Notes: generated by a model from the letters alone, not told the origin. Shown: positions 18,208 through 28,097, numbered from the stretch's first letter. The stretch: 64,000 nucleotides of DNA from Mycobacterium kiyosense (GCA_021654635.1 AP025179.1:4588001-4652000), one strand, 5' to 3'. Numbers and translations are program-made.

Positions 18208-19442
18208 ATGACAACAGCTATGGACCGCGTACCCCCGAACCTCGTCACCGACTTCGACGTCTACGACCCGGACCTGGCCACCCCGGTCGACGTGTTTCAG
18301 GAGCGAGTGGCCGAGCTGGCCGCCAAAGGCCCCGTCGTGTACTCGCCGGCCTACGGTGGCCACTGGGTAATCACCCGGTACAAGGAAATTCATCAGGTGC
18401 TCACCGACCCGGAGACATTCTCCAGTCACCCGAACAACCTCGTCACACCCGTCGATTTCGGTAAATTCATTCCGCTCGAGCTCGACCCGCCGGAACACAC
18501 CGCCTACCGTCAGGTCCTCCAACCGCTGTTCAGTCCGCAGCGCATGAAGAAGCTGTCGGGCGAAATCCGGACCGTGGTCAATGAATTGATCGACGGGTTC
18601 GCGTCGAAGGGCCACGCCGAATTCATCTCCGAGTTCGCCCACGAGTTACCGGCCCGGATCTTCTTGGCCCTGATGGACTGGCCGCTGGAAGATGCCCCGC
18701 TGTTCACCGAGGCCACCGACATCGTGTTGTTCGGAAAACCTGGTGGCACGCAAGAGGAGTCCGACCAGGCCCGCATCGCCGCCGGTCTGACCGTGGCCGG
18801 CTACTTCCAGAAGGTGATCGAGGACCGCCGGAACAATCCACGCGACGACGCGACGTCCACCCTGATCAATACCGAGGTCGAATTACCGGACGGCACAAGG
18901 TTGCTCGAGGACCAAGAGCTCATCTTGATGTTCTACTTGCTGTTGATGGGTGGTCTGCACACCGTGCAGGGATCGCTGGCCTGGGCCATCGTGCATCTGG
19001 TCAACAACCCCAGCCAACGAGAGCTCATCCTGGCCGACCCGGCCGTGATCCCCAAGGCGGTGGAGGAGATACTCCGCATCGAAGCGGCCGTCGCCGCCGG
19101 CCGCCGGGCAACCCGCGACGTCGAACTCGGCGGTGTCAACATCGCCGCCGGCGACCAGCTGTTGCTGATGTTGTGTTCGGCCAACCGTGATCCGGATACC
19201 TTCCCCGAACCCGACAAATTCGACATCAACCGCTCCCCCCAACCGGCACTTGTCCTTCGGCGCCGGGGTGCACCGCTGCCTGGGCTCCCATCTCGGGCGC
19301 ATCGAGTTGACTGTCGCCCTCGAAGAGTTACACCGGCGTATCCCCGATTATCAACTGGTGGAAGAGGATCCCCCCCATCTTCCACTCGACGCAGGTGCGC
19401 GGCTGCCTTCGCATGCCGATCACCTTCACACCAGAGAAGTGA
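18208..19442 (+). pseudogene. cytochrome P450, two C-run frameshifts
   Basis: The ATG at 18208 follows GGAG. It encodes a normal P450 with ExxR (EILR) and an I-helix motif GGLHT (248-252) in which His251 takes the place of the usual Asp/Glu. One extra C at 19235-19240 shifts the frame just before the heme motif, which continues as FGAGVHRCLGSH. One extra C at 19370-19376 shifts it again before the end TQVRGCLRMPITFTPEK. Corrected length is 410 residues. It is a close relative of the P450 at 28098. The Rieske gene starts five bases after the stop. It is likely to hydroxylate the cluster's substrate, taking electrons from the ferredoxin at 16728. Confidence 0.85.
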
Positions 19443-19447
19443 GTCCG

Positions 19448-20626
19448 ATGACCACATCACTGCCCCGTCAGGACCGAATCCGTCGCGCGATCGAGCTGCT
19501 GCGCAACGAGACGACCGACAAGTTCGACGACGTCGTCGGCTTTTCCGCGAGCGAGTTCACCGATCCGGTGCTCGCGCAACAGGAGCGGGATCTCATCTTC
19601 GGCCGGGTCCCATCGATCATCGCCCACGGCACCGAGATCGCGCGTCCGTACGACTTCATGACCGTGCAGATGCCACGCAACAACGTCATCGTCGTGCGCC
19701 AAAAAGACGGCGGCGTCAAGGCGTTCGTCAATCTGTGCCGGCACCGCGGCGCGCTGTTGGAGGACAACGAGAAGGGCAGGTGCCGGTTCTTCTCCTGCCC
19801 CTACCACCGTTGGTCCTACGATCCCGACGGCTCGCTGCGGATGGTCACCCGAGATGCCACGTTCGGCGAGATCGACCGTAAGAAGCAGGGGCTGGTGGAG
19901 TTGCCGTGTGAGGAGCGGCACGGCTTCATCTGGGTGGTCGACAACGCTCACGCTTCGATCGACGTCGCGGCCTGGCTGGGCCCGGAAATGGATTCGATCT
20001 TGGCGGGCTATCACCTGGACAAACTCCAATGCGTACGGTCGGCCGGTTTCGACGAACCGACCAACTGGAAGATCATGCAGGATGCGTTCCTCGACGGCTA
20101 CCACATTCAGTACGCGCACCCGAACACCGCGGGCAAGATCATCCACACCAATGTGATGGCATTCGAGGACTTCGGTCGGCACTGCCGATTCATCGCGCCT
20201 CGTAAGTCCATCGACCGCTGGCTGGAAGAGGATCCGGGCGACCGCGAGCTGGACCGCTACGTCACCGAGACGCATTTCCTGCTGCCGAACAGCACGTTGC
20301 TCCGCCAGCCAGACCACTTCCAGCTGTTGACCTTCCGCCCCCATCCGAGCGATCCCGCCCAGTCGCGCATGGAGCAGCGACTCATGGTTCCCAGTCAGGA
20401 AGAGTCCGGCATGGACGAGGCGCACTGGAACCGCCGGTGGGACAAGAACTGGGAGATTCTGCTGGCCGTCCTGCACAACGAGGACTTCCCGTTGCTGCGC
20501 AATTCGCAGCGCGGCATGGCCAGCGCGGATGCCGGCGATATGCTGCTGGGCCGCAACGAAACCGCCAACCAGGTATTTCGCCGGGAGACCAAAAAGCTGA
20601 TCGCCGAAGGCAGCGGCACAGAATGA
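19448..20626 (+). CDS. Rieske [2Fe-2S] aromatic-ring-hydroxylating oxygenase alpha subunit
   Basis: The protein has 392 residues. The Rieske cluster ligands are Cys97/His99 (CRHRG) and Cys117/His120 (CPYH). The mononuclear-iron site is DGYHIQYAH with His219 and His224 after Asp212/Asp216. This is the layout of KshA-like and other terminal oxygenase subunits that hydroxylate steroids or aromatics. The open frame upstream of 19448 overlaps the P450, and the ATG five bases after its stop is the natural start. No reductase or small subunit is adjacent. A near-identical-length paralogue is encoded at 26590-27768. Confidence 0.92.
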   Translation: MTTSLPRQDRIRRAIELLRNETTDKFDDVVGFSASEFTDPVLAQQERDLIFGRVPSIIAHGTEIARPYDFMTVQMPRNNVIVVRQKDGGVKAFVNLCRHRGALLEDNEKGRCRFFSCPYHRWSYDPDGSLRMVTRDATFGEIDRKKQGLVELPCEERHGFIWVVDNAHASIDVAAWLGPEMDSILAGYHLDKLQCVRSAGFDEPTNWKIMQDAFLDGYHIQYAHPNTAGKIIHTNVMAFEDFGRHCRFIAPRKSIDRWLEEDPGDRELDRYVTETHFLLPNSTLLRQPDHFQLLTFRPHPSDPAQSRMEQRLMVPSQEESGMDEAHWNRRWDKNWEILLAVLHNEDFPLLRNSQRGMASADAGDMLLGRNETANQVFRRETKKLIAEGSGTE

Positions 20627-20633
20627 CCCCACC

Positions 20634-21530
20634 ATGATCAAATATGAATGGCGGACCACGCTCAGTGCCGACGAATCGGCCGAACTGTCCGACCTACTCG
20701 GCCGCGCCGCCGACTACGACGCTGAGCCGGAATACAATCGGATCGACTTTGCCGACGTCGATCGCGCTATGTCCCAACCAAATTCGTCACAACGCCACCT
20801 GTTGATCTGGATGCTGCCGCACGCCACCGCCATGGGTGAGCCCGATCAACCCGAACGGATCGCCGGGTTGCTGCAACTCAGTTGCCAGCCGGACGGATCG
20901 GCCTACGCCAGCGCCGTCATAGACCCCAGTCTGCGTTCGATCGGGATCATGACGCTTCTGGTGGAACGCGTCGGCTTGGACACGTCCGCTCCCGGCGGCT
21001 GGCTGGACACCGGTGCGCATACGGTGACCGCTTGGGCACAGGGCAACCATCCGGCTGCCGGCCGGCTTTCGAACCGGTTCCTCATCCCGCGCACCCGACG
21101 GGTGTGGAAACTTATCCGCTCGACCGACACACTCGAAGATGCCACCGCTGCACCGGTTCTCGAACCCGCCGACGATACATCACTCGCCGAGCTGAGCTGG
21201 GTGTCGGCGTCCCCGGGCGGAGGCCACACCTATGCGCTGCGTGAGGCGGGGCGCATATTTGGAGTCGTAGCACTGGATCTGCGGGCCGTGGCGTCCGACG
21301 AATTCGGCCGCTGCGGCACCATCGTGTCCGCCAGCGCTCCGCCGGCGGCCGAAGTGGCCCAGCGCCGCCGACTCCTCGACGGCGCGGCGGCCGTCGCGCA
21401 CGAGGCCGGACTTACCGGCGTGATCGTTTACGTCGACGCCGACGACACAGCGATGGTCAACGCCTGCCGGATGGCCGGCTTCCAACACGACCGCACGGAT
21501 GTGCGCTACGAAATCGGGGGCCACCGATGA
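20634..21530 (+). CDS. GNAT-family acetyltransferase-like protein
   Basis: The protein has 298 residues and looks like a tandem-GNAT protein of the mycothiol-synthase type. The C-terminal half ends with VIVYVDADDTAMVNACRMAG in two parts, the usual last helix of a GNAT domain before the terminal strand. The acetyl-CoA loop is poorly conserved. In an oxygenase operon it could acetylate an intermediate or be a degenerate regulator-like domain; neither is shown. It starts seven bases after the Rieske stop and overlaps the DUF35 gene by four bases. Confidence 0.68.
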   Translation: MIKYEWRTTLSADESAELSDLLGRAADYDAEPEYNRIDFADVDRAMSQPNSSQRHLLIWMLPHATAMGEPDQPERIAGLLQLSCQPDGSAYASAVIDPSLRSIGIMTLLVERVGLDTSAPGGWLDTGAHTVTAWAQGNHPAAGRLSNRFLIPRTRRVWKLIRSTDTLEDATAAPVLEPADDTSLAELSWVSASPGGGHTYALREAGRIFGVVALDLRAVASDEFGRCGTIVSASAPPAAEVAQRRRLLDGAAAVAHEAGLTGVIVYVDADDTAMVNACRMAGFQHDRTDVRYEIGGHR

Positions 21531-22285
21531 GCGACACGATTCCGGCCGACTTGGCCAGCACCGCCGAATCCCACGGTAAAGCTGTTGCCGCAGGCGACAA
21601 CAAGACAGTGCTGGCAGATTTTCTGCCCGACCGCGTAGGTCAGTTGATAGCCTCAGCCAAAGTCCCGGACCAGCTCAAGGACGCGCAGGTGCGCACCATC
21701 CGCGAAGCAGAGCCGGGCAGCTACGACGTCACCATTCGGTACACCAAGCTCGACGACCAATGGTTCGAATTGCGCAGCCACTGGGTGCGGTTCACCGATG
21801 GCAGCTGGCGAGTGGCCAGCGTCCGCAACATCCCGGACACCCCGCCGTGGACGAGTCTCACCGGCCCGTCCCCCGACGGTTTGGACACCGCGCACTGGGA
21901 GGGGCTACGAGCGGGAAGATTACTGATACAGCGCTGTCCGCGGTGCACGAGCTGGATCTGGTCGCCGCGCCCCATCTGCCCGGGCTGCCATTGTTTCGAA
22001 CTGGAATTCGAGGACGTCGAACCGGTGGGAACCATCTACTCGTGGACACGCACCTGGCAACCCTTTACCCCGGAGGCCACCGGCCACCTTCCCTACGTGG
22101 TGGTGCTCGTCGAACTCCCCGCAGCCGCCAACCGCCGGGTGCTCGGGGTGCTCGCCCACGCCGACGGGCTGACCCCGCGCATCGGAGCGGCCGTTCGTGG
22201 AACCATCGAGCAGCCGCCCGACGACCGGTACTGGCCCCTGCTGCGCTGGCACTTACAGCCTGATTCGGACGGAGGCGTCCGGTGA
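21527..22285 (+). CDS. NTF2/SnoaL-like domain fused to a DUF35 OB-fold/zinc-ribbon protein
   Basis: The protein has 252 residues. Residues 1-105 look like an NTF2-like (SnoaL) domain of the AAGDNKTVLADFLPD type. Residues 120-250 are DUF35: a zinc ribbon with Cys137, Cys140, Cys151 and Cys154, then an OB-fold strand set around PVGTIYSWTRTWQP. DUF35 proteins (ChsH2-like) form complexes with thiolase-like Ltp2 aldolases and hold the CoA end of the substrate. In ChsH2 the partner domain is MaoC, so the NTF2-like fusion is unusual. It overlaps the GNAT gene (ATGA) and the thiolase-like gene (GTGA). Confidence 0.82.
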   Translation: MSDTIPADLASTAESHGKAVAAGDNKTVLADFLPDRVGQLIASAKVPDQLKDAQVRTIREAEPGSYDVTIRYTKLDDQWFELRSHWVRFTDGSWRVASVRNIPDTPPWTSLTGPSPDGLDTAHWEGLRAGRLLIQRCPRCTSWIWSPRPICPGCHCFELEFEDVEPVGTIYSWTRTWQPFTPEATGHLPYVVVLVELPAAANRRVLGVLAHADGLTPRIGAAVRGTIEQPPDDRYWPLLRWHLQPDSDGGVR

Positions 22286-23448
22286 GCGGGTTTCGAGGTT
22301 CGACCGCAGTGGTGGGTGTGGGATCCACCGACTACTACAAACGCGGCACCAGCCCGCTGTCGTCGGCACAGTTGGTGCTGCAGGCCATTCTGCGGGCCTG
22401 CGACGATGCGGGTGCCGATCCGCGCGCCGTGGACGGGTTCGTTTCCTACGCAGGGGATTCCAGCGAAGGTCTGGCTATCGGCGCCGCGCTGGGCGTCCAT
22501 GAAGTGCGCTGGTCGACCCAGGTGTGGGGCGGCGGCGGCGGTGCGGTCGCTGCCGCAGTCAACTGCGCTGCCGCCGCGGTACACAGCGGTCAGGCCAGCT
22601 GCGTAGCGGTCTACCGCGGCCTGTCCGAGGCCACCGACGGTCGCGGGGCATACAACAAGGGACACATGGGCCACCTCTACGCCGCACACGGCATGATGGC
22701 TCCGGCCCAGGTGTGTGCGATGCGCACCCAGCGGATGCTCGAAGTCGACGGGGTACCACCTTCGACGATGGAAGCGATTGCGCTGGCCGGTTACCACCAC
22801 GCACAAAACAATCCGAGCGCGGTAGCCTACGGTCAGCCACTCGATCATGACCGCTATCGGGGCGCTCGGCTCATCTCCGAACCGCTACGACTCTTTGACT
22901 GCTCTCGCGAAAATGACGGTGCCACAGCGGTTTTGGTGGTCAGCGCGGAGCGCGTCGGGGACTACCGCGGGACGCCGGCCTACATCCTGTCCGGCGTACA
23001 GGGCGCGGCGGCCGGCTGGACCGAATCGGTCGAGAACGAAAGCAACTACACCAGCGCGGGATTTCATCCCGCTTTGGTGAAGCGGCTGTGGGAGGGCGCG
23101 CAGCTGACGGCGAACGACGTCGACGTGGCGCAGGTGTATGAGAACTTCACCGGTCCGGCGGTAGCGTCGATGATCGATCACGGATTGTGCCCACCTGGGC
23201 CGGCCGCCGGCGAGGTCCTCACCGTCGACAACTTGACCGTCCAGCGTGGCCACCTCCCCATCAACACCGCCGGTGGAAACATCGCCGAAGGTTTCGTGCA
23301 CGGCATCGGCCTGGTCGCCGAGGCGGTGCGGCAGATTCGCGGTGGCTCGCCCAATCCTGTTGTCGATGCTGATGTTTCGCTGCTGATCGGCGGACCGATG
23401 GCCCCGCTGGTGAGCTCGACGGTGTTCGGGTCGGCCGCCACCATCTGA
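22282..23448 (+). CDS. thiolase-like protein of the Ltp2/SCP-x type (probable acyl-CoA retro-aldolase)
   Basis: The protein has 388 residues from a GTG start overlapping the DUF35 stop. The thiolase fold is recognisable from GSTDYYKRGTSP, the FDCSRENDGATAVLV strand-helix and the INTAGGNIAEGFVHG C-terminal loop. The nucleophilic Cys region and the GHP motif of true thiolases are absent. Relatives such as Ltp2 cleave the C-C bond of beta-hydroxyacyl-CoA side chains in steroid catabolism, together with a DUF35 partner. The adjacent DUF35 gene supports that reaction. The substrate is unknown. Confidence 0.85.
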   Translation: MSGFRGSTAVVGVGSTDYYKRGTSPLSSAQLVLQAILRACDDAGADPRAVDGFVSYAGDSSEGLAIGAALGVHEVRWSTQVWGGGGGAVAAAVNCAAAAVHSGQASCVAVYRGLSEATDGRGAYNKGHMGHLYAAHGMMAPAQVCAMRTQRMLEVDGVPPSTMEAIALAGYHHAQNNPSAVAYGQPLDHDRYRGARLISEPLRLFDCSRENDGATAVLVVSAERVGDYRGTPAYILSGVQGAAAGWTESVENESNYTSAGFHPALVKRLWEGAQLTANDVDVAQVYENFTGPAVASMIDHGLCPPGPAAGEVLTVDNLTVQRGHLPINTAGGNIAEGFVHGIGLVAEAVRQIRGGSPNPVVDADVSLLIGGPMAPLVSSTVFGSAATI

Positions 23449-23472
23449 CCCGCTGGGGAAACGAGGAGGAAA

Positions 23473-24999
23473 ATGGCCGCGACAGTCGGCTCCGCACTGC
23501 ACTGGTGGGCAAGGACCAAGGGCGATCAACCCGCCATCATCCTCGGTGCGGAGCAACTCAGCTATCGGCAGCTGCACGACTGGTCCGGTCGGCTGGCACG
23601 TCGGCTGGTCGACGATGGCGTCAAACCCGGTGATCGGGTCGGCGTGCTGGCGCCCAACGCCCTGCAGTGGCCAGTGGCGGCGTTGGGGATCATGAAGTCC
23701 GGCGCGGTGATGGTGCCGTTCAACGCCCGCCTCAAGGCAGCCGAAATCCGCAAGATCGCCGACGACGCCGGGCTCAGCTTACTGATCGCCGCCCCCACCC
23801 ATACCGCCGTAGCGCACGAGGCACGAGAGGCCGGCCGGGAATTCGCGGTGCTGTCTTTCGACTACGTCGACGCCGAACGAACCGGCGCTCCCGACGATTT
23901 CCGCGTCGACCCGGCCGGCGACGAGCCGATCGCGGTGATCTTCACCAGCGGCTCCACCGGCCTCTCCAAAGGCGTGATCCTGACCAGCAACACGCTGCTG
24001 GCCATGGTGCTGGAAAACACGCTGACCGAAGAGGGTTTCCGACCGGGCACCGTGACGTTACTGGTCCTGCCGTTGGCTTTCACGCCGGGCCTGGTGTACG
24101 GATTGCTGATCACCACGGTGCTGGGCGGAACGCTCATCGTCGAGCCAGAACTCAACCCGTCGCGCGCGGTCAAACTTATCGAGCAGCACTCCGTCCGCGC
24201 GATCTTCGGCGTCCCGCTGATCTTCGAGTCTCTTTCTCGTGCCGAAGAATTCCGCAACGCGGACTTGAGCTCGCTGCAAACCGCAATCGTCGGCGGAGCG
24301 GCGGTGCCTACGGACCTGCTGAAGCGCTGGGCCGACAAAGGGGTGTTGCTGCGCCAGATCTACGGAATGACCGAAGCGGGCGGTGTCGCGACCGCGACAC
24401 AGAGAGCCGACGCGATGGCCCATCCCGACTCCTGTGGCAGCGGCTCCATCTTCACCGAAGTCGCGGTGGTGGACGAACACGGCTCGGTGGTCGGACCTGG
24501 TGAACACGGCGAGATCGTGGTGCGCGGTCCCGGGGTAACGCCGGGATATTGGGACGATCCGCAGACTACGGCCGCGGCAATCCGGGACGGCTGGCTACAC
24601 AGCGGGGATCTGGGAACGCGCGACGAACAGGGACGCATCAAGTTCGTCGACCGGATGAAGGACCTGATCATCTCCGGTGGAATCAACATCTCTCCGGTGG
24701 AACTGGAAGCGACCATCGGCAGCCTTGACGGTGTCGCCGAAGTGGCCGTGATCGTGGCGCCGGACGAACGCTTCGGTGAGACGCCGGCGGCGATCATCAC
24801 GGTGAAACCCGACGCCGAAGGCCTGGACGAGGCCGCGGTGATCGCGCACTGCGAGCGACTGTTGTCCGACTACAAAGTGCCACGGTATGTGGTGCTGCGG
24901 TCGGACCCACTGCCCCGGTTGCCTAGCGGAAAGATCGCCAAACAGGCTGTCCGAGAGGAATATCATGACATCAGCCAACGATTCACCCGGGCGAGATGA
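23473..24999 (+). CDS. AMP-forming acyl-CoA synthetase/ligase (FadD-like)
   Basis: The protein has 508 residues. The P-loop FTSGSTGLSKGV, YGMTEAGG, the HSGDLG Asp region, the hinge FVDRMKD and the C-terminal catalytic Lys in PSGKIAK give a complete ANL acyl-CoA ligase. It activates a carboxylate to its CoA thioester at ATP cost, consistent with acyl-CoA enzymes on both sides. GAGGAGGAAA precedes the ATG. It lies 24 bases after the thiolase-like gene, and its end overlaps the TetR gene by 35 bases. A paralogue, with a frame break, is at 39064-40585. Confidence 0.92.
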   Translation: MAATVGSALHWWARTKGDQPAIILGAEQLSYRQLHDWSGRLARRLVDDGVKPGDRVGVLAPNALQWPVAALGIMKSGAVMVPFNARLKAAEIRKIADDAGLSLLIAAPTHTAVAHEAREAGREFAVLSFDYVDAERTGAPDDFRVDPAGDEPIAVIFTSGSTGLSKGVILTSNTLLAMVLENTLTEEGFRPGTVTLLVLPLAFTPGLVYGLLITTVLGGTLIVEPELNPSRAVKLIEQHSVRAIFGVPLIFESLSRAEEFRNADLSSLQTAIVGGAAVPTDLLKRWADKGVLLRQIYGMTEAGGVATATQRADAMAHPDSCGSGSIFTEVAVVDEHGSVVGPGEHGEIVVRGPGVTPGYWDDPQTTAAAIRDGWLHSGDLGTRDEQGRIKFVDRMKDLIISGGINISPVELEATIGSLDGVAEVAVIVAPDERFGETPAAIITVKPDAEGLDEAAVIAHCERLLSDYKVPRYVVLRSDPLPRLPSGKIAKQAVREEYHDISQRFTRAR

Positions 25000-25687
25000 C
25001 TCCGGGGCCGGTGCGGTTCTGCTACCCCCGCCGGGGATGTCCCTCAGCCTGGCCGGCCACGGCAGGGCCAAGCGGCGCACCAACACCAGCGTCCTGAGCA
25101 CCGATGCCGCCGAGGCGCGCCAACAGATCCTGGCCGCGGCCGAGAATGTCATCGCCCGCTACGGCGTCTCGAAGACCACGATGGACGACATCGGCAAGCA
25201 GGCCGGTGTATCTCGTCCCACCGTGTACCGCTACTTCGGCGACCGCGACAATCTGTTGTGCGCCTTGATCGAACGGCGCACGCGGATGTTGTTCGATCGT
25301 GCCCGCGACTATATCTTCGGGTTCGAGTCTTTCGACCGGCAACTCGTCGAAGGGCTGTTGTACCTCGTCGACCATGGCCGCAAGGACCCGATCGTGCGGA
25401 TCCTGGTCGGCCCCGAGAGCCTCGGTGTGACCACGCCGATCGTGAACGGATCCGCGCTGGTCGTCGAGCTCACCGCCGAGATGTGGGAGCCGGTGCTGCA
25501 ACGGGCGATCCAGCGCGGCGAAATCCGTTCGGATCTCGACGTTCTGGCGGTGGGCCAGTGGCTGGCGCTGGTGCAGTTCATTCTGGTCGGGCGCCGCGAT
25601 GTTGCCGGCGTCGACGAGCCCGCAACCCGGGAAATGCTTCAACGTTTCGTGCTGCCCGCGTTTATGCCCGAGACGGGCGACAAGTAG
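24965..25687 (+). CDS. TetR/AcrR family transcriptional regulator
   Basis: The protein has 240 residues. The ATG at 24965 lies inside the ligase end and follows GAGAGGAA. A 60-residue Pro/Gly- and Arg-rich leader precedes the helix-turn-helix TTMDDIGKQAGVSRPTVYRYF. The C-terminal domain contains a VGPESLGVTTP segment. As the last gene of the 17.3-25.7 kb operon it may regulate the operon, competing with the TetR at 40597 as reader of the recurrent palindrome. Confidence 0.88.
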   Translation: MTSANDSPGRDDSGAGAVLLPPPGMSLSLAGHGRAKRRTNTSVLSTDAAEARQQILAAAENVIARYGVSKTTMDDIGKQAGVSRPTVYRYFGDRDNLLCALIERRTRMLFDRARDYIFGFESFDRQLVEGLLYLVDHGRKDPIVRILVGPESLGVTTPIVNGSALVVELTAEMWEPVLQRAIQRGEIRSDLDVLAVGQWLALVQFILVGRRDVAGVDEPATREMLQRFVLPAFMPETGDK

Positions 25688-25715
25688 GCACGCTCGGCAA
25701 AACCGATAGAGCTGA

Positions 25716-25741
25716 ACCCGGTCTGGTCAAGGCCGCCGGGT
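25716..25741. terminator. possible hairpin between convergent TetR and SDR genes
   Basis: ACCCGG (25716-25721) pairs with CCGGGT (25736-25741) around a 14-base loop, in the roughly 100-bp gap between the convergent genes ending at 25687 and 25787. There is no T-run, as is common in mycobacteria. Six base pairs is weak support. Confidence 0.25.
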
Positions 25742-25786
25742 AGTCGGGCTTCGCGCTGATGGTGGCCCCTGAAACGGCTTCGTCGC

Positions 25787-26593
25787 TCAGAAGACGCTGT
25801 AGGCCCCGTCGACAACCACTTCATTGCCGGTGTGGTACGTCAGCCCGGGGTGCGCAAGAAACGGTGCGATAGCCAGGTAGTCATCGGCGGTTGCCCAGCG
25901 GCGCAACGGGATTCGCGCGGTAGCAGCCTTCATGAATCTCGGATCGGCACGCAGGAACTCGTTCATTGCGGTGGTCGTCCACCCTGGTACCAAGATGTTC
26001 ACCCGGATACCATGGCGGGCCAGTTCCACAGCCAGGGTCCGGCCCAGACCGACCAAGCCGGTCTTGGTCACGGCGTAGGCGGCCTGGCGTGCGGCACCAT
26101 AGCGCGCCACCATCGACGACACCACCACGATGGATCCGCTCCCGCGGTCGACCATGTGCCTGGCAGCGGCTCGTGTGGTCAGAAAGCTGCCGTCGAGGTT
26201 GGTGCGCAGGACGCGCTGCCAATCGGCCAGGGGCGTTTCGACATACGGGGCGAAGTCTGCGATGCCCGCATTGGCGAACAAGCTGTCGACGCGACCGAAA
26301 CGTTGCAGGGTGGCGCTCATGGCGCTTTCGACGTCGGTTTCGACGGCCACGTCACACATTACCGACCAGGCTTCGATGCCCTCGGCACGCAGTGCGGCCA
26401 CTGTCGCCTCGTTGCGGGCCTCGTTTCGCGCCCAGATCGCCACCGCCGCGCCCGCCAGCCCCGCACCTCTGGCCAAAGCCGCACCAATGCCGTCGTTTCC
26501 GCCAGTGACCACCACCGTGGTGCCGCTCAGGTCGTAGCTGAAGGGTGGCCGTTGTGCAGCATCGAGCGGCTGGTCGGCATTGCCTTCGGTCAC
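25787..26593 (-). CDS. SDR family oxidoreductase
   Basis: The protein has 268 residues from a GTG at 26593 that overlaps the Rieske stop (GTGA). The open frame to 26773 lies wholly inside the Rieske gene. It has the cofactor loop TGGNDGIG, a CDV strand, ANAG for the NNAG motif, VSSM with the catalytic Ser, YAVTK, and a C-terminal TGNEVVVDGAY. Asp in the second strand is replaced by ARN, favouring NADP. It follows the second Rieske oxygenase and probably oxidises or reduces the hydroxylated product. Confidence 0.88.
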   Translation of the reverse strand: MTEGNADQPLDAAQRPPFSYDLSGTTVVVTGGNDGIGAALARGAGLAGAAVAIWARNEARNEATVAALRAEGIEAWSVMCDVAVETDVESAMSATLQRFGRVDSLFANAGIADFAPYVETPLADWQRVLRTNLDGSFLTTRAAARHMVDRGSGSIVVVSSMVARYGAARQAAYAVTKTGLVGLGRTLAVELARHGIRVNILVPGWTTTAMNEFLRADPRFMKAATARIPLRRWATADDYLAIAPFLAHPGLTYHTGNEVVVDGAYSVF

Positions 26594-27768
26594 GATGTGA
26601 GCTTTTGCAGCTCTCGGCGAAATATATGGTTCACCAACTCGTTTCGCCCGAGCAGCATCGGTCCGGCGTTCGCGCTTTCCATGGCCTGCTGTGATCCGCG
26701 TAGCAGCGGAAAGTCTTCGTCGAAAAGCACGGCTTGCAGGATGGCCCAGTTCTTCTCCCAAAGCTGTTGCCACCGTGCGTCATCCATGCCTGAGTCCGCG
26801 ACGCTGGGAACCATCATCCGCATCTCCATCCGGCAACGGCCGGGCTCGGTGGGGTGTGGCCGAAATGTCAGCAACTCGAAATGCGTGGTCTGGCGAAGCA
26901 AAGTGCTGTTGGGTAAGAGGAAATGGCCGTCGATGATGTGTTTGGTCAGCAGCTCGATCGACGGGTCGTCGTCCAGGACACGGTCGATCGACTTGCGTGG
27001 GGTGGTCATGCGTACGTGACGCCCGTAGTCCTCGACGGTTTGCACATTGGTGTAGACGTGCTTTCCCGCGGAATTGGGGTGCGCGTACTGGATGTGGTAG
27101 TTGTCGATGAAGGCGTCCTGCATGATCTTCCAGTTGACCGGCTCGTCATAGGCCGCGCTGCGGAAGGTGACGAGCCGCTCGAGCGGATAGCTGCCCAGCA
27201 GCTCATCGAAAGCCTCGCCCAGCCCAAGCGGACACGTCGATGGACGCCGTGGCCTCATCGACCATCCATACCAGTCCGTGGCGTTCCTCGGTGGGCAGCT
27301 CGATCAGCCCATGCGCGGCGCGATCCACATCGCCGAAGGTGTTGCCCCGCGTCACCGCGCGTAACGAGCCGTCGGGGTTGTAGGACCAACGGTGGTATCC
27401 ACAGGAGAACAGCCGACAGCTGCCTTGCCTCGCTCCTGCTCCTCGAGGAGCGCGCCGCGGTGCCGGCAGTGGTTGACGAATGACTTCACACCGCCGTCGC
27501 TCTGACGCACCACGATGACCTTGTTGCGTGGCATCTGCAGCGTGAGAAAGTCGCCCGGGCGCGGTATCTCCGAGCCGTGGCACACGATCGAGGGCACCCG
27601 GCCGAACACCAGTTCGCGTTCGCGCGCGGCGATCGCCGGATCGGTGAACTCGCTGGGCTGGATGGTTACCACGTCGTCGAATTCCGCTGTGGTGCCGTTT
27701 TTCAGGTGGTTGAGCAGCTTCGAGATGCGATCGTGGGGCGCCGCCGAACCCGCCAGAGCCTTCGTCAC
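26590..27768 (-). pseudogene. Rieske [2Fe-2S] oxygenase alpha subunit paralogue, two compensating frameshifts
   Basis: A GTG start at 27768 follows AAGGAGG. The N-terminal frame gives NHCRHRGALLEE (first Cys/His pair). Near 27413-27425 one base appears missing, and the second pair SCGYHRW continues in another frame. Near 27225-27232 one G appears extra, returning to the first frame with DNYHIQYAH (iron site). The total nucleotide length equals that of the intact paralogue at 19448 (392 codons), because the two indels cancel. Only about 60 codons are out of frame, but they include half of the Rieske site. It is either an error or a null allele. Confidence 0.85.
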
Positions 27769-27809
27769 GCCGTGCCTCCTTGCGATTCACCATGCCAAGC
27801 GCGTCGCGT

Positions 27810-27832
27810 AATATCTACTATCACTAGGTTTA
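27810..27832. promoter_or_regulatory. copy of the recurrent palindrome (AATATCT-N9-AGGTTTA) before the second Rieske gene
   Basis: The right arm AGGTTTA is identical to the perfect site at 41342-41364; the left arm matches at about half its positions, with the nine-base spacing kept. It lies about 42-64 bp upstream of the minus-strand GTG at 27768, where a promoter is expected. It is 110 bp from the next copy, which faces the divergent P450. Confidence 0.55.
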
Positions 27833-27933
27833 CACCATTCATATGGACAAACAAAGGCCGTCATCGCGCCGAGCACTCGCACGCCGGCTGAGGTGATGCC
27901 GCAAATAAGCGGCTGACCAGCGGATGTGACGCT

Positions 27934-27964
27934 TGACACAGTTTACCTATACTCATAAGTTATA
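27934..27964 (+). promoter_or_regulatory. promoter TTGACA with overlapping palindrome TTTACCT-N9-AGTTATA
   Basis: A consensus -35 hexamer TTGACA (27934-27939) is followed two bases later by a copy of the recurrent palindrome (27942-27964), which would cover the spacer and -10 region of the promoter for the P450 at 28098. The same arrangement, -35 then palindrome, occurs before the ligase at 39064. The arrangement implies repression by occlusion. Confidence 0.55.
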
Positions 27965-28097
27965 GGCATTGCCCGCCGCCCCAACGGGCATCGGTCGGCA
28001 GTGCCCGGGAAGGCACGGACGGCTTACCCGGGCCGACTGGGCAGCCCCAGGAACACAGTCAGCGCAGCAAATGGTACGGCTTAGGAGCAAGCTTGTT

